DNA from: Nitratireductor soli
GTDB taxonomy: Bacteria > Pseudomonadota > Alphaproteobacteria > Rhizobiales > Rhizobiaceae
NCBI RefSeq assembly: GCF_001050155.1
Contig: NZ_LFVY01000015.1
Coordinates: 62,001-126,000, forward strand
Direction of reading: 5' to 3'
Length of the DNA: 64,000 nucleotides
Shown here: positions 1 to 8,945 of the stretch, one piece after another
Numbering within the stretch: position 1 is the first letter of the stretch
Layout of the letters: each line of letters opens with the position of its first letter
Notes under the pieces: generated by a model
What the model saw: the letters and a program-made list of their open reading frames with translations, nothing else
What the model was told of the DNA's origin: nothing
Databases searched by the model: none
Made by a program: the position numbers and the translations under genes

Positions 1-447
1 ATCGGCGCCGCCGCCGAACCATTGCCTTGTCGTCACCACCATGCGGGTGTTCATGTGAACGGCCGGCACATGCGGGTTCTGCGGATGGGCGATCAGCGAG
101 ATGCCCGACGCCCAGAACCGTGGATCTTCATCGGCGCCGGGAATCTGCGTGCGGAAATCCGGCGAAAATTCGCCATGCACCGTCGAGACGTGAATGCCCA
201 CTTTTTCAAAGACGCGGCCGTGCATGACCGACATCACACCGCCGCCGCCGGCCCCCTCCTCGCGCAGCCAGGGCGTCTGCTCGAAGCGGCCCGGCATGCG
301 CGTCGACAGCGGTCCGGCCAACTCGTCCTCCAGCGCTTCGAAGGCGACGCACAACCGGTCGCGCAATTCCTCGAACCAGGCCCTGGCGGCGGTCTTCTTG
401 TCTTCCACGCCCTCGGGCAAGCCGGCCGGGATATCTGGTTTCTGCAT
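1..447 (-). CDS. hemF: Coproporphyrinogen III oxidase, aerobic (HemF), 5' part only
   Basis: HemF oxidatively decarboxylates coproporphyrinogen III to protoporphyrinogen IX in haem synthesis, using O2, in the cytoplasm. The first 149 codons are present and the gene runs off the left edge without a stop. Visible family landmarks are [17 protein letters not shown] (about residues 54-70), the block [20 protein letters not shown] (about 75-94), and [15 protein letters not shown], the conserved His-rich active-site stretch. The ATG at 447 starts [13 protein letters not shown]. Upstream are a long perfect palindrome (480-520) and a REP-like repeat (529-580). The gene stands alone on its strand here. 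Identification is firm; only the C-terminal half is unseen. Confidence 0.95.
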   Translation of the reverse strand, partial: MQKPDIPAGLPEGVEDKKTAARAWFEELRDRLCVAFEALEDELAGPLSTRMPGRFEQTPWLREEGAGGGGVMSVMHGRVFEKVGIHVSTVHGEFSPDFRTQIPGADEDPRFWASGISLIAHPQNPHVPAVHMNTRMVVTTRQWFGGGAD

Positions 448-479
448 CTTTTTTCCTTTTGGACCTCCAAAGGCGCCGC

Positions 480-520
480 TAGACCGGTTCAGCGTTTCAT
501 AGAAACGCTGAACCGGTCTA
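480..520. repeat. 19-bp perfect inverted repeat upstream of hemF
   Basis: The arms 480-498 and 502-520 are exact reverse complements around a 3-nt centre, with the core CGGTTCAGCGTTTC. The palindrome abuts the REP-like element at 529-580. It may be part of a composite intergenic repeat rather than a hemF operator; I saw no second copy in this window. Confidence 0.7.
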
Positions 521-528
521 TCTCTTGG

Positions 529-580
529 TTTTTCCGCATTTGTGCGGACGTCAGGTGATTCCACCTGACTGCAAAATACT
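529..580 (+). repeat. REP-like double-hairpin element, copy 1
   Basis: This is a copy of a family with a small hairpin (CCGCATTTGTGCGG) followed by a second hairpin (GTCAGGTG/CACCTGAC) and the tail TGCAAAAT. Other copies lie at 22905-22969, 46176-46233 and 48574-48630, with a half copy at 22238-22262. The copies are all intergenic or at gene ends. Confidence 0.85.
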
Positions 581-670
581 CTAAGACGCGCCCGCGCAGC
601 CCGACAAATGACTCGCAATTTCCAAGCGTGTTGCCTAATCTTCTTATCGGACGGGTCAAGGAGTTCTTTC

Positions 671-928
671 GTGCGTGTGCCCGCAAAACCTCCGCTTGAA
701 GGGCTGAAGCGCAGTATCGACAAGCACCGCGCCAAGGCAAGCCGCTTGCCGCGCGACGGATTCTTGCGGGAGACCTTCGCCCTGCCGCGCGCCCAGGCCC
801 GCGCCAAGGCCCGCGAATGGCTGGACCGCTGGCCCAAACAAGCCTACTGGACCGAAATCGAGAGCTGGTGCGAACGCCCCGGCGACATGATCGAATTCAC
901 CATGCGCCGCCTGCCCAGCGCCGACTGA
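671..928 (+). CDS. Small conserved hypothetical protein, 85 aa
   Basis: I cannot assign a function. The protein is small, basic at the N-terminus, rich in Arg/Lys/Ala in the first half, and has a Trp-rich second half ([17 protein letters not shown]), which suggests a compact cytoplasmic fold. The GTG at 671 is chosen because AAGGAG at 658-663 sits 7 nt upstream; the in-frame ATG at 608 has no such site and would add low-quality residues. It lies divergent from hemF and ahead of the secreted HbpS-like gene, with a gap of about 200 nt on that side. No signal peptide or membrane segment is seen. Confidence 0.7.
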   Translation: MRVPAKPPLEGLKRSIDKHRAKASRLPRDGFLRETFALPRAQARAKAREWLDRWPKQAYWTEIESWCERPGDMIEFTMRRLPSAD

Positions 929-1124
929 CGCTCCCCCTTCGATTGCCGCGCGTGACGCGCCAGCCGCCATCCGCTCAAAGTTGCGTGATCGGCAACCAGG
1001 CAAATTTGAAGAAGTCTTGACTTGTAGCCTGCCGGGTTCCGGCTATCTTGCCGCCGTTGGGATAAAAGCGGGCCGTGTACCGCCCGTAAATATATAATTT
1101 TTATAGGAATTTTAGGAGACCTTC

Positions 1125-1625
1125 ATGTTTTCAACCCGCTCTCTAGGTGCGGCGATCATCCTTGCGGCAACGCTTGCAACCGCGCACGCCGACACGCTTC
1201 CCACCACCACTTACCTGCCACTGGACAAGGCGGTGGAAGCCGCCAGGGCGGCGGTTGAGGCGTGTGCGCAGAAGGGGTTCGCGGTGAGCGCTGCAGTCGT
1301 TGGACGCGATGGCGAAACCACGGCGCTGCTGCGCGGCAATGGTGCTGGCCCCCACACCGCCGGATCGGCCACAGGCAAGGCCTTCACCTCGGCCTCGATG
1401 GGACGTCCTTCCGGCCAACTGGCGCAAGCCATCGCCGACAATCCGCAACTGGCGGGGCTGCGTGACATGGACCGGCGCCTCGTCATTCTGGGCGGAGGCG
1501 CGCCCGTGCGCTTTGACGACGTGCTGGTTGCCGGCATCGGCGTCGGCGGCGCACCTTCCGGCACGATCGACGCCGAATGCGCCGTCGCCGGTCTGCAGGC
1601 AATCGGCGCCGCGATTCCGAACTGA
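1125..1625 (+). CDS. Secreted HbpS/GlcG-family (DUF336) protein
   Basis: The 166-aa protein belongs to the GlcG/HbpS family, whose members bind haem or small ligands; several are periplasmic. Residues 1-22 form a Sec signal peptide ending near AHA-D. The mature part has the family pattern: LDKAVEAARAAVEACAQKGF, the central VVGRDGETTALLRGNGAGPHT, KAFTSASMGRPSG, and the glycine-rich end VAGIGVGGAPSGTIDAECA with the usual alternating small residues. A good ribosome site (TTAGGAGA) precedes the ATG. It is a single gene, converging on trmL across a hairpin terminator. The true ligand cannot be read from sequence; haem is the family-based guess. Confidence 0.8.
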   Translation: MFSTRSLGAAIILAATLATAHADTLPTTTYLPLDKAVEAARAAVEACAQKGFAVSAAVVGRDGETTALLRGNGAGPHTAGSATGKAFTSASMGRPSGQLAQAIADNPQLAGLRDMDRRLVILGGGAPVRFDDVLVAGIGVGGAPSGTIDAECAVAGLQAIGAAIPN

Positions 1626-1662
1626 AGCATCGTCTCGACAAGGCACACAATGCTGTAGTGGA

Positions 1663-1703
1663 GCAATGCCGCAGGTGACTCCACCTGGCGGCATTGCCAT
1701 TTT
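1663..1703. terminator. Bidirectional hairpin terminator, REP-related
   Basis: GCAATGCCGC at 1663-1672 pairs with GCGGCATTGC at 1688-1697, with AGGTG/CACCT pairing inside. The sequence is flanked by TTTT on the plus side. It lies exactly between convergent genes ending at 1625 and 1727. The CAGGTGACTCCACCTG core resembles the second hairpin of the REP-like family, so a degenerate repeat may act as the terminator. Confidence 0.6.
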
Positions 1704-1726
1704 GCAGGCTCGTCTCGGCGACGCGC

Positions 1727-2173
1727 CTATCGTGTCTGCCGCAGCGCCTCGCCGGCGGCCATGGCGGCGCTCATTGCCAGGTTCAGGCTGCGCGTGCCCT
1801 CCTTCATGGCGATCAGAAGCCGTGCGTCGGCGGCTTGATGCACATCCTCCGGCACGCCGGCCGTTTCACGACCGAACAGCAGGATGTCGTCCTCGCGATA
1901 GACGAATGCCGTATAGACCGTCTCTGCCCGCGTGGAGAACAGGAGAAGGCGCCGGCCCTCGCCATGCCGCCACGCCTCGAACCTCTCCCAGGACGCATGA
2001 CGCACAAGCGTCGCCCGCTCGATGTAATCCATGCCGGCGCGCTTCAGATTGCGGTCGGACAGGTCGAAACCGGCCGGCTCGATCAGATCGACCGCAAGAT
2101 CGAGGCACGCTGCCAGGCGCAGGATCGCCCCCGTATTGCCGGGAATGTCGGGCTGGTAGAGGGCGATGCGCAT
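1727..2173 (-). CDS. trmL: tRNA (cytidine(34)-2'-O)-methyltransferase
   Basis: This SPOUT-class enzyme methylates the 2'-OH of the wobble base C34/cmnm5U34 in tRNA-Leu, using SAM through a trefoil-knot site. The 148-aa length is normal for TrmL. Conserved pieces are MRIALYQPDIPGNTGAILRL at the N-terminus, LLFGRETAGVPEDV, and the knot region EGTRSLNLAMSAAMAAGEALRQ at the C-terminus. The ATG at 2173 is preferred: a longer reading frame begins at 2254, but its extra residues are encoded by an interspersed repeat and do not look like protein. It is monocistronic. Confidence 0.92.
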   Translation of the reverse strand: MRIALYQPDIPGNTGAILRLAACLDLAVDLIEPAGFDLSDRNLKRAGMDYIERATLVRHASWERFEAWRHGEGRRLLLFSTRAETVYTAFVYREDDILLFGRETAGVPEDVHQAADARLLIAMKEGTRSLNLAMSAAMAAGEALRQTR

Positions 2174-2197
2174 CTGGCTGTGTCTTCCGACGTGGCT

Positions 2198-2300
2198 ACT
2201 GCATAATTCCTTAAATCGGAATCGATTTGAGGAAAAAATTATGCAGCATTTCAAAGTGTTACAGCGTCCTTTGCGCGTCTAAAAAGACGCGCGGCGCTGT
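2198..2300. repeat. Rhizobial interspersed repeat with two hairpins
   Basis: TGCATAATT at 2200-2208 pairs with AATTATGCA at 2237-2245, with further CGAT pairing inside. A second hairpin is GCGCGTCT (2273-2280) with AGACGCGC (2285-2292). From memory, near-identical elements are abundant in Mesorhizobium intergenic regions. It lies upstream of trmL and distorts apparent start calling there. Confidence 0.75.
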
Positions 2301-2323
2301 CGGTGTGGCTGCCAGGACACAAT

Positions 2324-2347
2324 CCCTTTCCGGAATCCCGGAAAGGG
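2324..2347. repeat. Perfect 10-bp hairpin ahead of small-gene module 1
   Basis: CCCTTTCCGG (2324-2333) pairs with CCGGAAAGGG (2338-2347) around a 4-nt loop. There is no T-run on either side, so it is not a convincing terminator. It ends 10 nt before the -35 element of module 1. Confidence 0.6.
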
Positions 2348-2356
2348 AAAACCGCG

Positions 2357-2385
2357 CTGGCAAGACACCGCAACTGCCGATATAA
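2357..2385 (+). promoter_or_regulatory. Predicted promoter of small-gene module 1
   Basis: CTGGCA at 2357-2362 and ATATAA at 2380-2385 are separated by 17 bp. The same arrangement recurs in module 2 (CTGGCC at 2945-2950, CTATAA at 2968-2973, also 17 bp). In both modules CTGTCAACG follows 8 nt after TATAA. Confidence 0.5.
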
Positions 2386-2421
2386 GTGCTGCACTGTCAA
2401 CGCGAACCGAAGGAGAAAGGC

Positions 2422-2490
2422 ATGACGATAATGTTGCACATGACTTGGCTCCGCGCTTGTGGGCTCCACGCCTGCGGGCTTACCGCCTAG
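2422..2490 (+). CDS. Leader-type small ORF, 22 aa, module 1
   Basis: A 69-nt ORF (MTIMLHMTWLRACGLHACGL plus two residues) with a ribosome site (AAGGAG at 2410-2415). The product contains two Cys in a CGLHACGL repeat. Its start lies 41 nt after the T of the TATAA box, and its length and spacing are matched exactly by the ORF at 3010-3078. A gap of 98 nt then separates it from the next ORF. It may be a regulatory leader peptide or a tiny protein; sequence alone does not decide. Confidence 0.5.
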   Translation: MTIMLHMTWLRACGLHACGLTA

Positions 2491-2588
2491 CGGCGAACTC
2501 GGTTCGAACAGCTTACCTTCACGCACACGCAGAAGCATCGTTTCGAGTTCAGCCGGAAGCCGTTTTCCGTTTTCCAAGGACTGTTACG

Positions 2589-2843
2589 ATGCACAACCGT
2601 TTCCCCCAACGGCCGAAAGGCCGACCGCCGGCGCCGCGCAACCCTGCCTTCGGTCCGGCGCGACAGACATTGCACGACCGGAAACTGGCCGCGTGGGCGC
2701 TGACCATCGGCGCTCACGTGCCGCTCGAGGGCGGCGCGCCGCGACGCCCCCATCGCGGCCAGTTGCCAGACGTTGATTTCACCCGGGCCGAGCCGGCCAT
2801 TCGCCCCTCATGGCGCACACGCCTGGCCGGATGGTTCCGATGA
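2589..2843 (+). CDS. Small basic hypothetical protein, 84 aa, module 1
   Basis: Unrecognised. It begins MHNRFPQRPKGRPPAPRNPA and is rich in Arg, Pro and Ala, with a C-terminal SWRTRLAGWFR segment; no signal peptide or clear membrane helix is seen. AAGGA at 2577-2581 supports the ATG at 2589. The N-terminus resembles that of the ORF at 3176 (M-x-x-RFP-x-x-RP), and both follow a 22-aa ORF at nearly the same distance (98 and 97 nt), which argues that it is a real, duplicated gene. A cytoplasmic, nucleic-acid-interacting role would fit the composition but is a guess. Confidence 0.45.
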   Translation: MHNRFPQRPKGRPPAPRNPAFGPARQTLHDRKLAAWALTIGAHVPLEGGAPRRPHRGQLPDVDFTRAEPAIRPSWRTRLAGWFR

Positions 2844-2890
2844 ACGCGCTGCGGTCGGACTGCGGCAATCTGGCCACGCTCTCATCGAAG

Positions 2891-2935
2891 ATGGCCAGGG
2901 GGAAGATGGCCAGGGGGAAGATGGCCGGTGGCGTT
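2891..2935 (+). repeat. Short tandem repeat, 15-bp unit
   Basis: ATGGCCAGGGGGAAG occurs at 2891-2905 and 2906-2920, followed by a diverged third unit beginning ATGGCCGG. Each unit joins a purine-rich ribosome-site-like run to an ATG. It lies just upstream of the module 2 promoter. Confidence 0.7.
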
Positions 2936-2944
2936 TTGGCGCCA

Positions 2945-2973
2945 CTGGCCAAAACCCTGCATCGCGGCTATAA
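2945..2973 (+). promoter_or_regulatory. Predicted promoter of small-gene module 2
   Basis: CTGGCC at 2945-2950, 17 bp spacer, CTATAA at 2968-2973. Distances to the shared CTGTCAACG motif, the GGAG ribosome site and the ATG are identical to those in module 1, so the 5' region looks like a diverged duplicate. Confidence 0.5.
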
Positions 2974-3009
2974 AAGCCGCCCTGTCAACGAACACCGCTG
3001 GAGGTGGCA

Positions 3010-3078
3010 ATGGATTACTCGATGCTTACCTCCCTCGCCGGTCTGCGCCCCTGGTTCACGGCGCGCCGCGAGGCCTGA
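3010..3078 (+). CDS. Leader-type small ORF, 22 aa, module 2
   Basis: A 69-nt ORF (MDYSMLTSLAGLRPWFTARR plus two residues) with GGAGG 5 nt upstream of its ATG. Its length and its distance from the TATAA box (41 nt) equal those of the ORF at 2422. The peptide sequences are not clearly similar, so the conserved feature is architecture rather than product. It is followed by 97 nt and the ORF at 3176, then by the ABC exporter genes. Confidence 0.5.
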   Translation: MDYSMLTSLAGLRPWFTARREA

Positions 3079-3175
3079 CGGCGGTTTTCGTTCCAAAGCT
3101 TTTTTCTCAGAACTGAAGCAACGCGCGAGCGGATCCGCCGGACATTTTTTCCGGAAACCACGATGGATTCGCATC

Positions 3176-3454
3176 ATGACTGCACGTTTTCCCAATGGAC
3201 GTCCGACGTCCGAAGAACAATCGACGACGGCCGCTCCCGCTTTGAAGCGGGACAATGACGCGGCTCCCGCCAAGACCATGTCAGGAGCCTTCAAGGCCGC
3301 TCTCGGCAAGCCGGCGCAAATGCCGCACACTTTCGACACACGCAAGAACGGCAAAGGGCTCAAATCCGCATTGAACGCCGGCCCGTCGCACGGGCCGGAG
3401 CGGCAACCCATCCTGGGCTCGGCAGCCCCCTTGCCGCGCAAGGGCCACAGATAG
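3176..3454 (+). CDS. Small hypothetical protein, 92 aa, module 2
   Basis: Unrecognised and probably disordered: the first third is Thr/Ser/Glu/Ala-rich (MTARFPNGRPTSEEQSTTAA), the rest Lys/Gly/Pro-rich with a basic C-terminus. The start at 3176 is chosen because MTARFPNGRP aligns with the N-terminus of the ORF at 2589 and the distance from the preceding small ORF is matched. A competing ATG at 3163 in another frame opens only 31 codons. G or C at most third codon positions supports coding. The ABC exporter gene begins 113 nt downstream on the same strand, so co-transcription is possible. Confidence 0.4.
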   Translation: MTARFPNGRPTSEEQSTTAAPALKRDNDAAPAKTMSGAFKAALGKPAQMPHTFDTRKNGKGLKSALNAGPSHGPERQPILGSAAPLPRKGHR

Positions 3455-3567
3455 ACGCATGGCCTTCGCGGGCGGCCCCGGCGCTGCCCGCAAAGGCCAT
3501 GCGAAAACAATGAACTGGCTCATCACCGTGACTCAAGACTTCACGATGATGGGCAAACAGACGAAAG

Positions 3568-5423
3568 ATGCCCGAAACGATGTTTCAATGGTTCGAAAAC
3601 CGCCTGGACCCCTTCCCGGCCGAAGAGCCGCAGGAGCCGCCAAAGACGCTGATGGGCTTCTGCCTGCATTACACCAGGGGCGCCTGGCCCTATCTCATTC
3701 CGGCCGCCATCCTGATGGCCGGCATCGCCATTGCCGAGGTGTGGATGTTCTCCTTCCTCGGCAACATCGTCGACTGGCTGTCGCAAAGCGACCGGGCGAC
3801 CTTCCTTGAGACGGAGGGCTGGAAGCTGGCCGGCATGTCCCTGCTGGTGCTGGTCGGCCTGCCGCTGATGGTGTGGTTCCATTCGCTGCTCTCGCAGCAG
3901 ACGCTGATGGGCAATTACCCGATGCGCATCCGCTGGCAGGTGCACCGCTACCTGCTCAAGCAGTCGATGAGCTTCTACCAGGACGAGTTCGCCGGCCGCA
4001 TCGCCACCAAGCTGATGCAGACGGCGCTGGCCGTGCGCGAATGCGTCATCAAGCTCTTCGACGTGCTGAACTACGTGACGGTCTATTTCACCGGCATGCT
4101 GTTCATCGTCGCCGCCGCCGACTGGCGGCTCGCACTGCCGCTCGTCGGCTGGCTGATCTGCTACGTTTTCCTGATGCGCCATTTCGTGCCGAAGCTGGGC
4201 AAGGTCGCCGAGCGGCAGGCCGATGCGCGCTCGATCATGACCGGCCGCGTCGTCGACAGCTACACCAACATCCAGACGGTAAAACTGTTCTCGCATGCGC
4301 GTCGCGAAGCCTCCTTCGCCAAGGAGGGGATGAGCGGCTTCCTCGCCACCGTCCGCCAGCAGATGCGGCTCGTCACCAGCCTCTACGGCGTGCTGTACGT
4401 GCTGAACTCGACCTGTCTGTTCCTGATCGGCGCGCTCGGCATCTGGCTGTGGCTCGGCGATGCCGTGTCGATCGGCGCCGTCGCCGTCTCGCTCGGCCTG
4501 GTGCTGCGCCTGTGGGGCATGTCGCAATGGATCATGTGGGAATTGTCCGCCCTGTTCGAGAACATCGGCACGGTGCAGGACGGCATCAACTCGATCTCGC
4601 TGCCGCGCGTCGTCGACGACCGGCCGGACGCCGGGCCGCTCGCCGTGCCAAAGGGCCGCATCGATTTCGAGGCCGTCGGCTTCCACTACGGCAAGAAGGG
4701 CGGTGTCATCGAAAACCTGTCGCTGGCAATCAAGCCCGGCGAAAAGGTCGGCCTGGTCGGCCGCTCGGGCGCCGGCAAGTCGACGCTGGTCAACCTGTTG
4801 CTGCGCTTCTACGACCTGGAGCGCGGCCGCATCCTGATCGACGGGCAGGATATCGCCCAGGTGACGCAGGACAGCCTGCGCGAAAACATCGGCATGGTGA
4901 CACAGGACACGTCGCTGCTGCACCGTTCGGTCAGCGACAACATTCTCTACGGCCGCCCCGACGCGACCGAGGAGATGATGATCGAGGCGGCGCGCCGCGC
5001 CGAGGCGCTCACCTTCATCGGCGGCCTGTCCGATCCGAAGGAACGGCGCGGCTTCGACGCCCATGTGGGCGAGCGCGGCGTCAAGCTGTCAGGAGGCCAG
5101 CGGCAGCGCATTGCCATCGCCCGCGTCATGCTGAAGGATGCGCCGATCCTCATTCTCGACGAGGCCACCTCGGCGCTCGATTCGGAGGTCGAGGCGGCGA
5201 TCCAGGAAAACCTCTATCGTCTGATGGAGGGCAAGACCGTGATCGCCATCGCCCACCGGCTCTCGACCATCGCGGCGATGGACCGGCTGGTGGTGATGGA
5301 CGAGGGCCGCGTCGTCGAGGAAGGCACGCACGACCAACTGGTGGCCAAGGGCGGGCTCTACGCCAGCCTCTGGCAGCGCCAATCGGGCGGGTTTCTGGAT
5401 CTGGAAGTCAGCGAGGCTGCCGA

Positions 5424-5427
<4 letters not shown>
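3568..5427 (+). CDS. ABC exporter subunit A (fused permease-ATPase)
   Basis: A 619-aa type IV (MsbA/McjD-like) half-transporter. The N-terminal half holds about six membrane helices (first around residues 38-60). The C-terminal nucleotide-binding domain has Walker A GRSGAGKST (about 398), signature LSGGQRQR (about 507), Walker B ILILDEATSALD (about 528) and the H-loop AIAHRLST. Its stop overlaps the next gene's start (ATGA), and the two proteins are homologous, so they very likely form a heterodimeric exporter. The substrate is unknown; lipid, peptide or drug export all fit the family. The ATG at 3568 is used, although 3580 is possible. Confidence 0.88.
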
Positions 5428-7310
<1,883 letters not shown>

Positions 7311-7650
7311 CCGGGCTGATAGCAAGTGGCTGAACCGTTGGCCGCTCGACGGCCAAGGTTTCTGCTTCAGAGGTTTTCTCTTCAACCGGATGGCGCATCG
7401 GCAAGTCCGCGAGTTCGCGAAGCGACATGGCCGCAAGAGCCGGATGCGAGAGCGGATCGTTCCGCCAGCGCTCCTCATTCTCCTGCGCGACCGCTTGCCG
7501 ATAGCTGTCTTGGAAGGATCGCATCATCTTCCAGAAAATCTGCAACATGATTTTTGCTCCTTTCATGTGACAGTGCAATGAAGCGCACAATCTGCCGCTG
7601 CCGCGCGGATTTCAATGGAGATTGCCTGCGCGTTGCTATAGAAAAACTAT

Positions 7651-8541
7651 ATGAAGAACCTGCAGCGCACCCATTTGAACGGCCTGCGCGCCCTCGAAGC
7701 GGTGGGGCGGCTCGGCTCGCTGCGCGCGGCAGCCGAGGAACTCGGCGTTTCCATCGGCGCGGTGAGCCAGCAGGTGATCAAGAGCGAGGCGCAGCTTGGC
7801 GCGGCGATTCTTCAGCGCACCGGGCGCGGCATTCGGCCGACGCCGCTCGGCCGGCAATTCCTCGACCGGCTGACGGTCGGCTTCCAGACGCTGGACACCG
7901 CCATCGCCATGACCCGGCATGACAGCGATGCGGTGCTGACGATCTCGGCAGCTCCGGTGTTCGCCTCCAAATGGCTGGTGCCGCGGCTGGCCGGCTATGC
8001 CCGCGAACACCCGGAAACGAAGCTGCGCCTGGACGCCTCGATCGGCCTGGTCAATCCCGACAGTTCCGACATCGACCTGGCGATCCGCGTCGGCGAGGGC
8101 AATTGGCCGGACGTCAGGGCGGAACATCTGCTGGCGCAGGAGGTGTTCCCGGTCTGCGCGCCGTCGCTGGCCGGGAAGCTGAAAACCCCCGCCGACATCA
8201 TGAACGCGCCGATCATCCGCGACGCCAATTCCAACATCGATTGGAACGTCTGGCTGAAGCCGTTCGGCCTCGACCAGGCGCATCTGGCCGAGGGCGACAC
8301 CTTCACCGACGCGGCGCTTTGCCTCGACGCGGCGATTGCCGGCCAGGGCGTCATGCTGGCCTGGCACACGCTGGCCCACGACGCGCTCAAGGCCGGACGG
8401 TTGGTGGCGCCGTTCAAGGAACGCGCCAGGACCCGCTACAGCTACTGGCTGATCACCTCCGCCACGCGCGCTGAAGCCGCCAAGGTGCGGCAGTTCAAGG
8501 CCTGGCTGCGCACCGAGATCGAGGCGACGGTCGATGGCTGA
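7651..8541 (+). CDS. LysR-family transcriptional regulator, GcvA-like
   Basis: This 296-aa DNA-binding regulator has an N-terminal winged helix-turn-helix (LNGLRALEAVGRLGSLRAAA, then EELGVSIGAVSQQVIKSEAQLG) and a periplasmic-binding-protein-like effector domain from about residue 90. The opening pattern is close to GcvA/AmpR-type LysR proteins. The ATG at 7651 follows an A/T-rich stretch without a strong ribosome site. It is divergent from the DUF1127-like gene with a gap of about 100 nt, so either that gene or itself may be its target. Effector unknown. Confidence 0.88.
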   Translation: MKNLQRTHLNGLRALEAVGRLGSLRAAAEELGVSIGAVSQQVIKSEAQLGAAILQRTGRGIRPTPLGRQFLDRLTVGFQTLDTAIAMTRHDSDAVLTISAAPVFASKWLVPRLAGYAREHPETKLRLDASIGLVNPDSSDIDLAIRVGEGNWPDVRAEHLLAQEVFPVCAPSLAGKLKTPADIMNAPIIRDANSNIDWNVWLKPFGLDQAHLAEGDTFTDAALCLDAAIAGQGVMLAWHTLAHDALKAGRLVAPFKERARTRYSYWLITSATRAEAAKVRQFKAWLRTEIEATVDG

Positions 8542-8621
8542 CGGATACGGTAAGCGTAACGGTGGGGCGCGATCACATTTACCGTTGCCGGCAACCTCTC
8601 GCCACGTTTCGTGTTATAGTC

Positions 8622-8723
8622 CAGATCGCCGTGCGTCCTTTCGGACGCACAAAGGACGATCTGAATTATTGATGGAGCATCGGAATAACCGAAAACCGGA
8701 TTCCACTTTTCGGTCCGATGCTC
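8622..8723. repeat. Pair of palindromic intergenic repeat units
   Basis: Unit one is a cruciform: CAGATCG (8622-8628) with CGATCTG (8657-8663), enclosing GTGCGTCC/GGACGCAC. Unit two is GAGCATCGG (8675-8683) with CCGATGCTC (8715-8723), enclosing AACCGAAAACCGGATTCCAC. The second matches, from memory, a common Mesorhizobium intergenic repeat. It lies between the LysR gene and the DUF1059 gene. Confidence 0.75.
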
Positions 8724-8759
8724 TAAGCCCGTTTCGACTGAGAACAGGAGAACAATCCC

Positions 8760-8945
8760 ATGAAGGAATTTCATTGCGGTTCGCTCGTTCCCGGCTGCGA
8801 TTGGCACACGCGCCACGATGAAGAGGCGGAAGTGATCCGCCGCGCCGCCGAGCACATGCGCGAGACCCACGGCGAAACCGTCATCCGCGAAAGCATGGTC
8901 GAGGCCATCCGCTCGCGCGTCAGCCAGGCAAAGAACGCCGCCTAA
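8760..8945 (+). CDS. DUF1059 small protein
   Basis: A 61-aa protein of the DUF1059 family, seen in bacteria and archaea as a compact domain of unknown function. It has the characteristic spaced Cys and His residues: HCGSLVPGCDWHTRHDEEAE, then AAEHMRETHGE, a Cys2His2-like arrangement that may bind metal. AGGAGA precedes the ATG. Its stop codon overlaps that of the convergent cca gene at 8942-8945. No operon partner. Confidence 0.8.
   Translation: MKEFHCGSLVPGCDWHTRHDEEAEVIRRAAEHMRETHGETVIRESMVEAIRSRVSQAKNAA

Noticed and set aside
1016-1048. Promoter CTTGAC/CTATCT for the HbpS-like gene
   Set aside because: The spacing is 20-21 bp, too long for a standard promoter; left unannotated.
2173-2254. 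Longer start for TrmL at 2254
   Set aside because: The extra residues are encoded by an interspersed repeat with hairpins; the conserved N-terminus begins at ATG 2173.
2440-2520. tRNA-like segment containing GGTTCGAAC
   Set aside because: No acceptor, D or anticodon stems can be formed around it; the word lies between small ORFs of module 1.
2891-2935. Possible CRISPR-like repeats
   Set aside because: Units are directly adjacent without spacers and there are only two exact copies.
2947-2962. Sigma-54-like -24/-12 element (TGGC...TGC) in module 2
   Set aside because: Module 1 has a one-base different GG-to-GC spacing, while the -35/-10 arrangement with 17-bp spacing is conserved in both modules.
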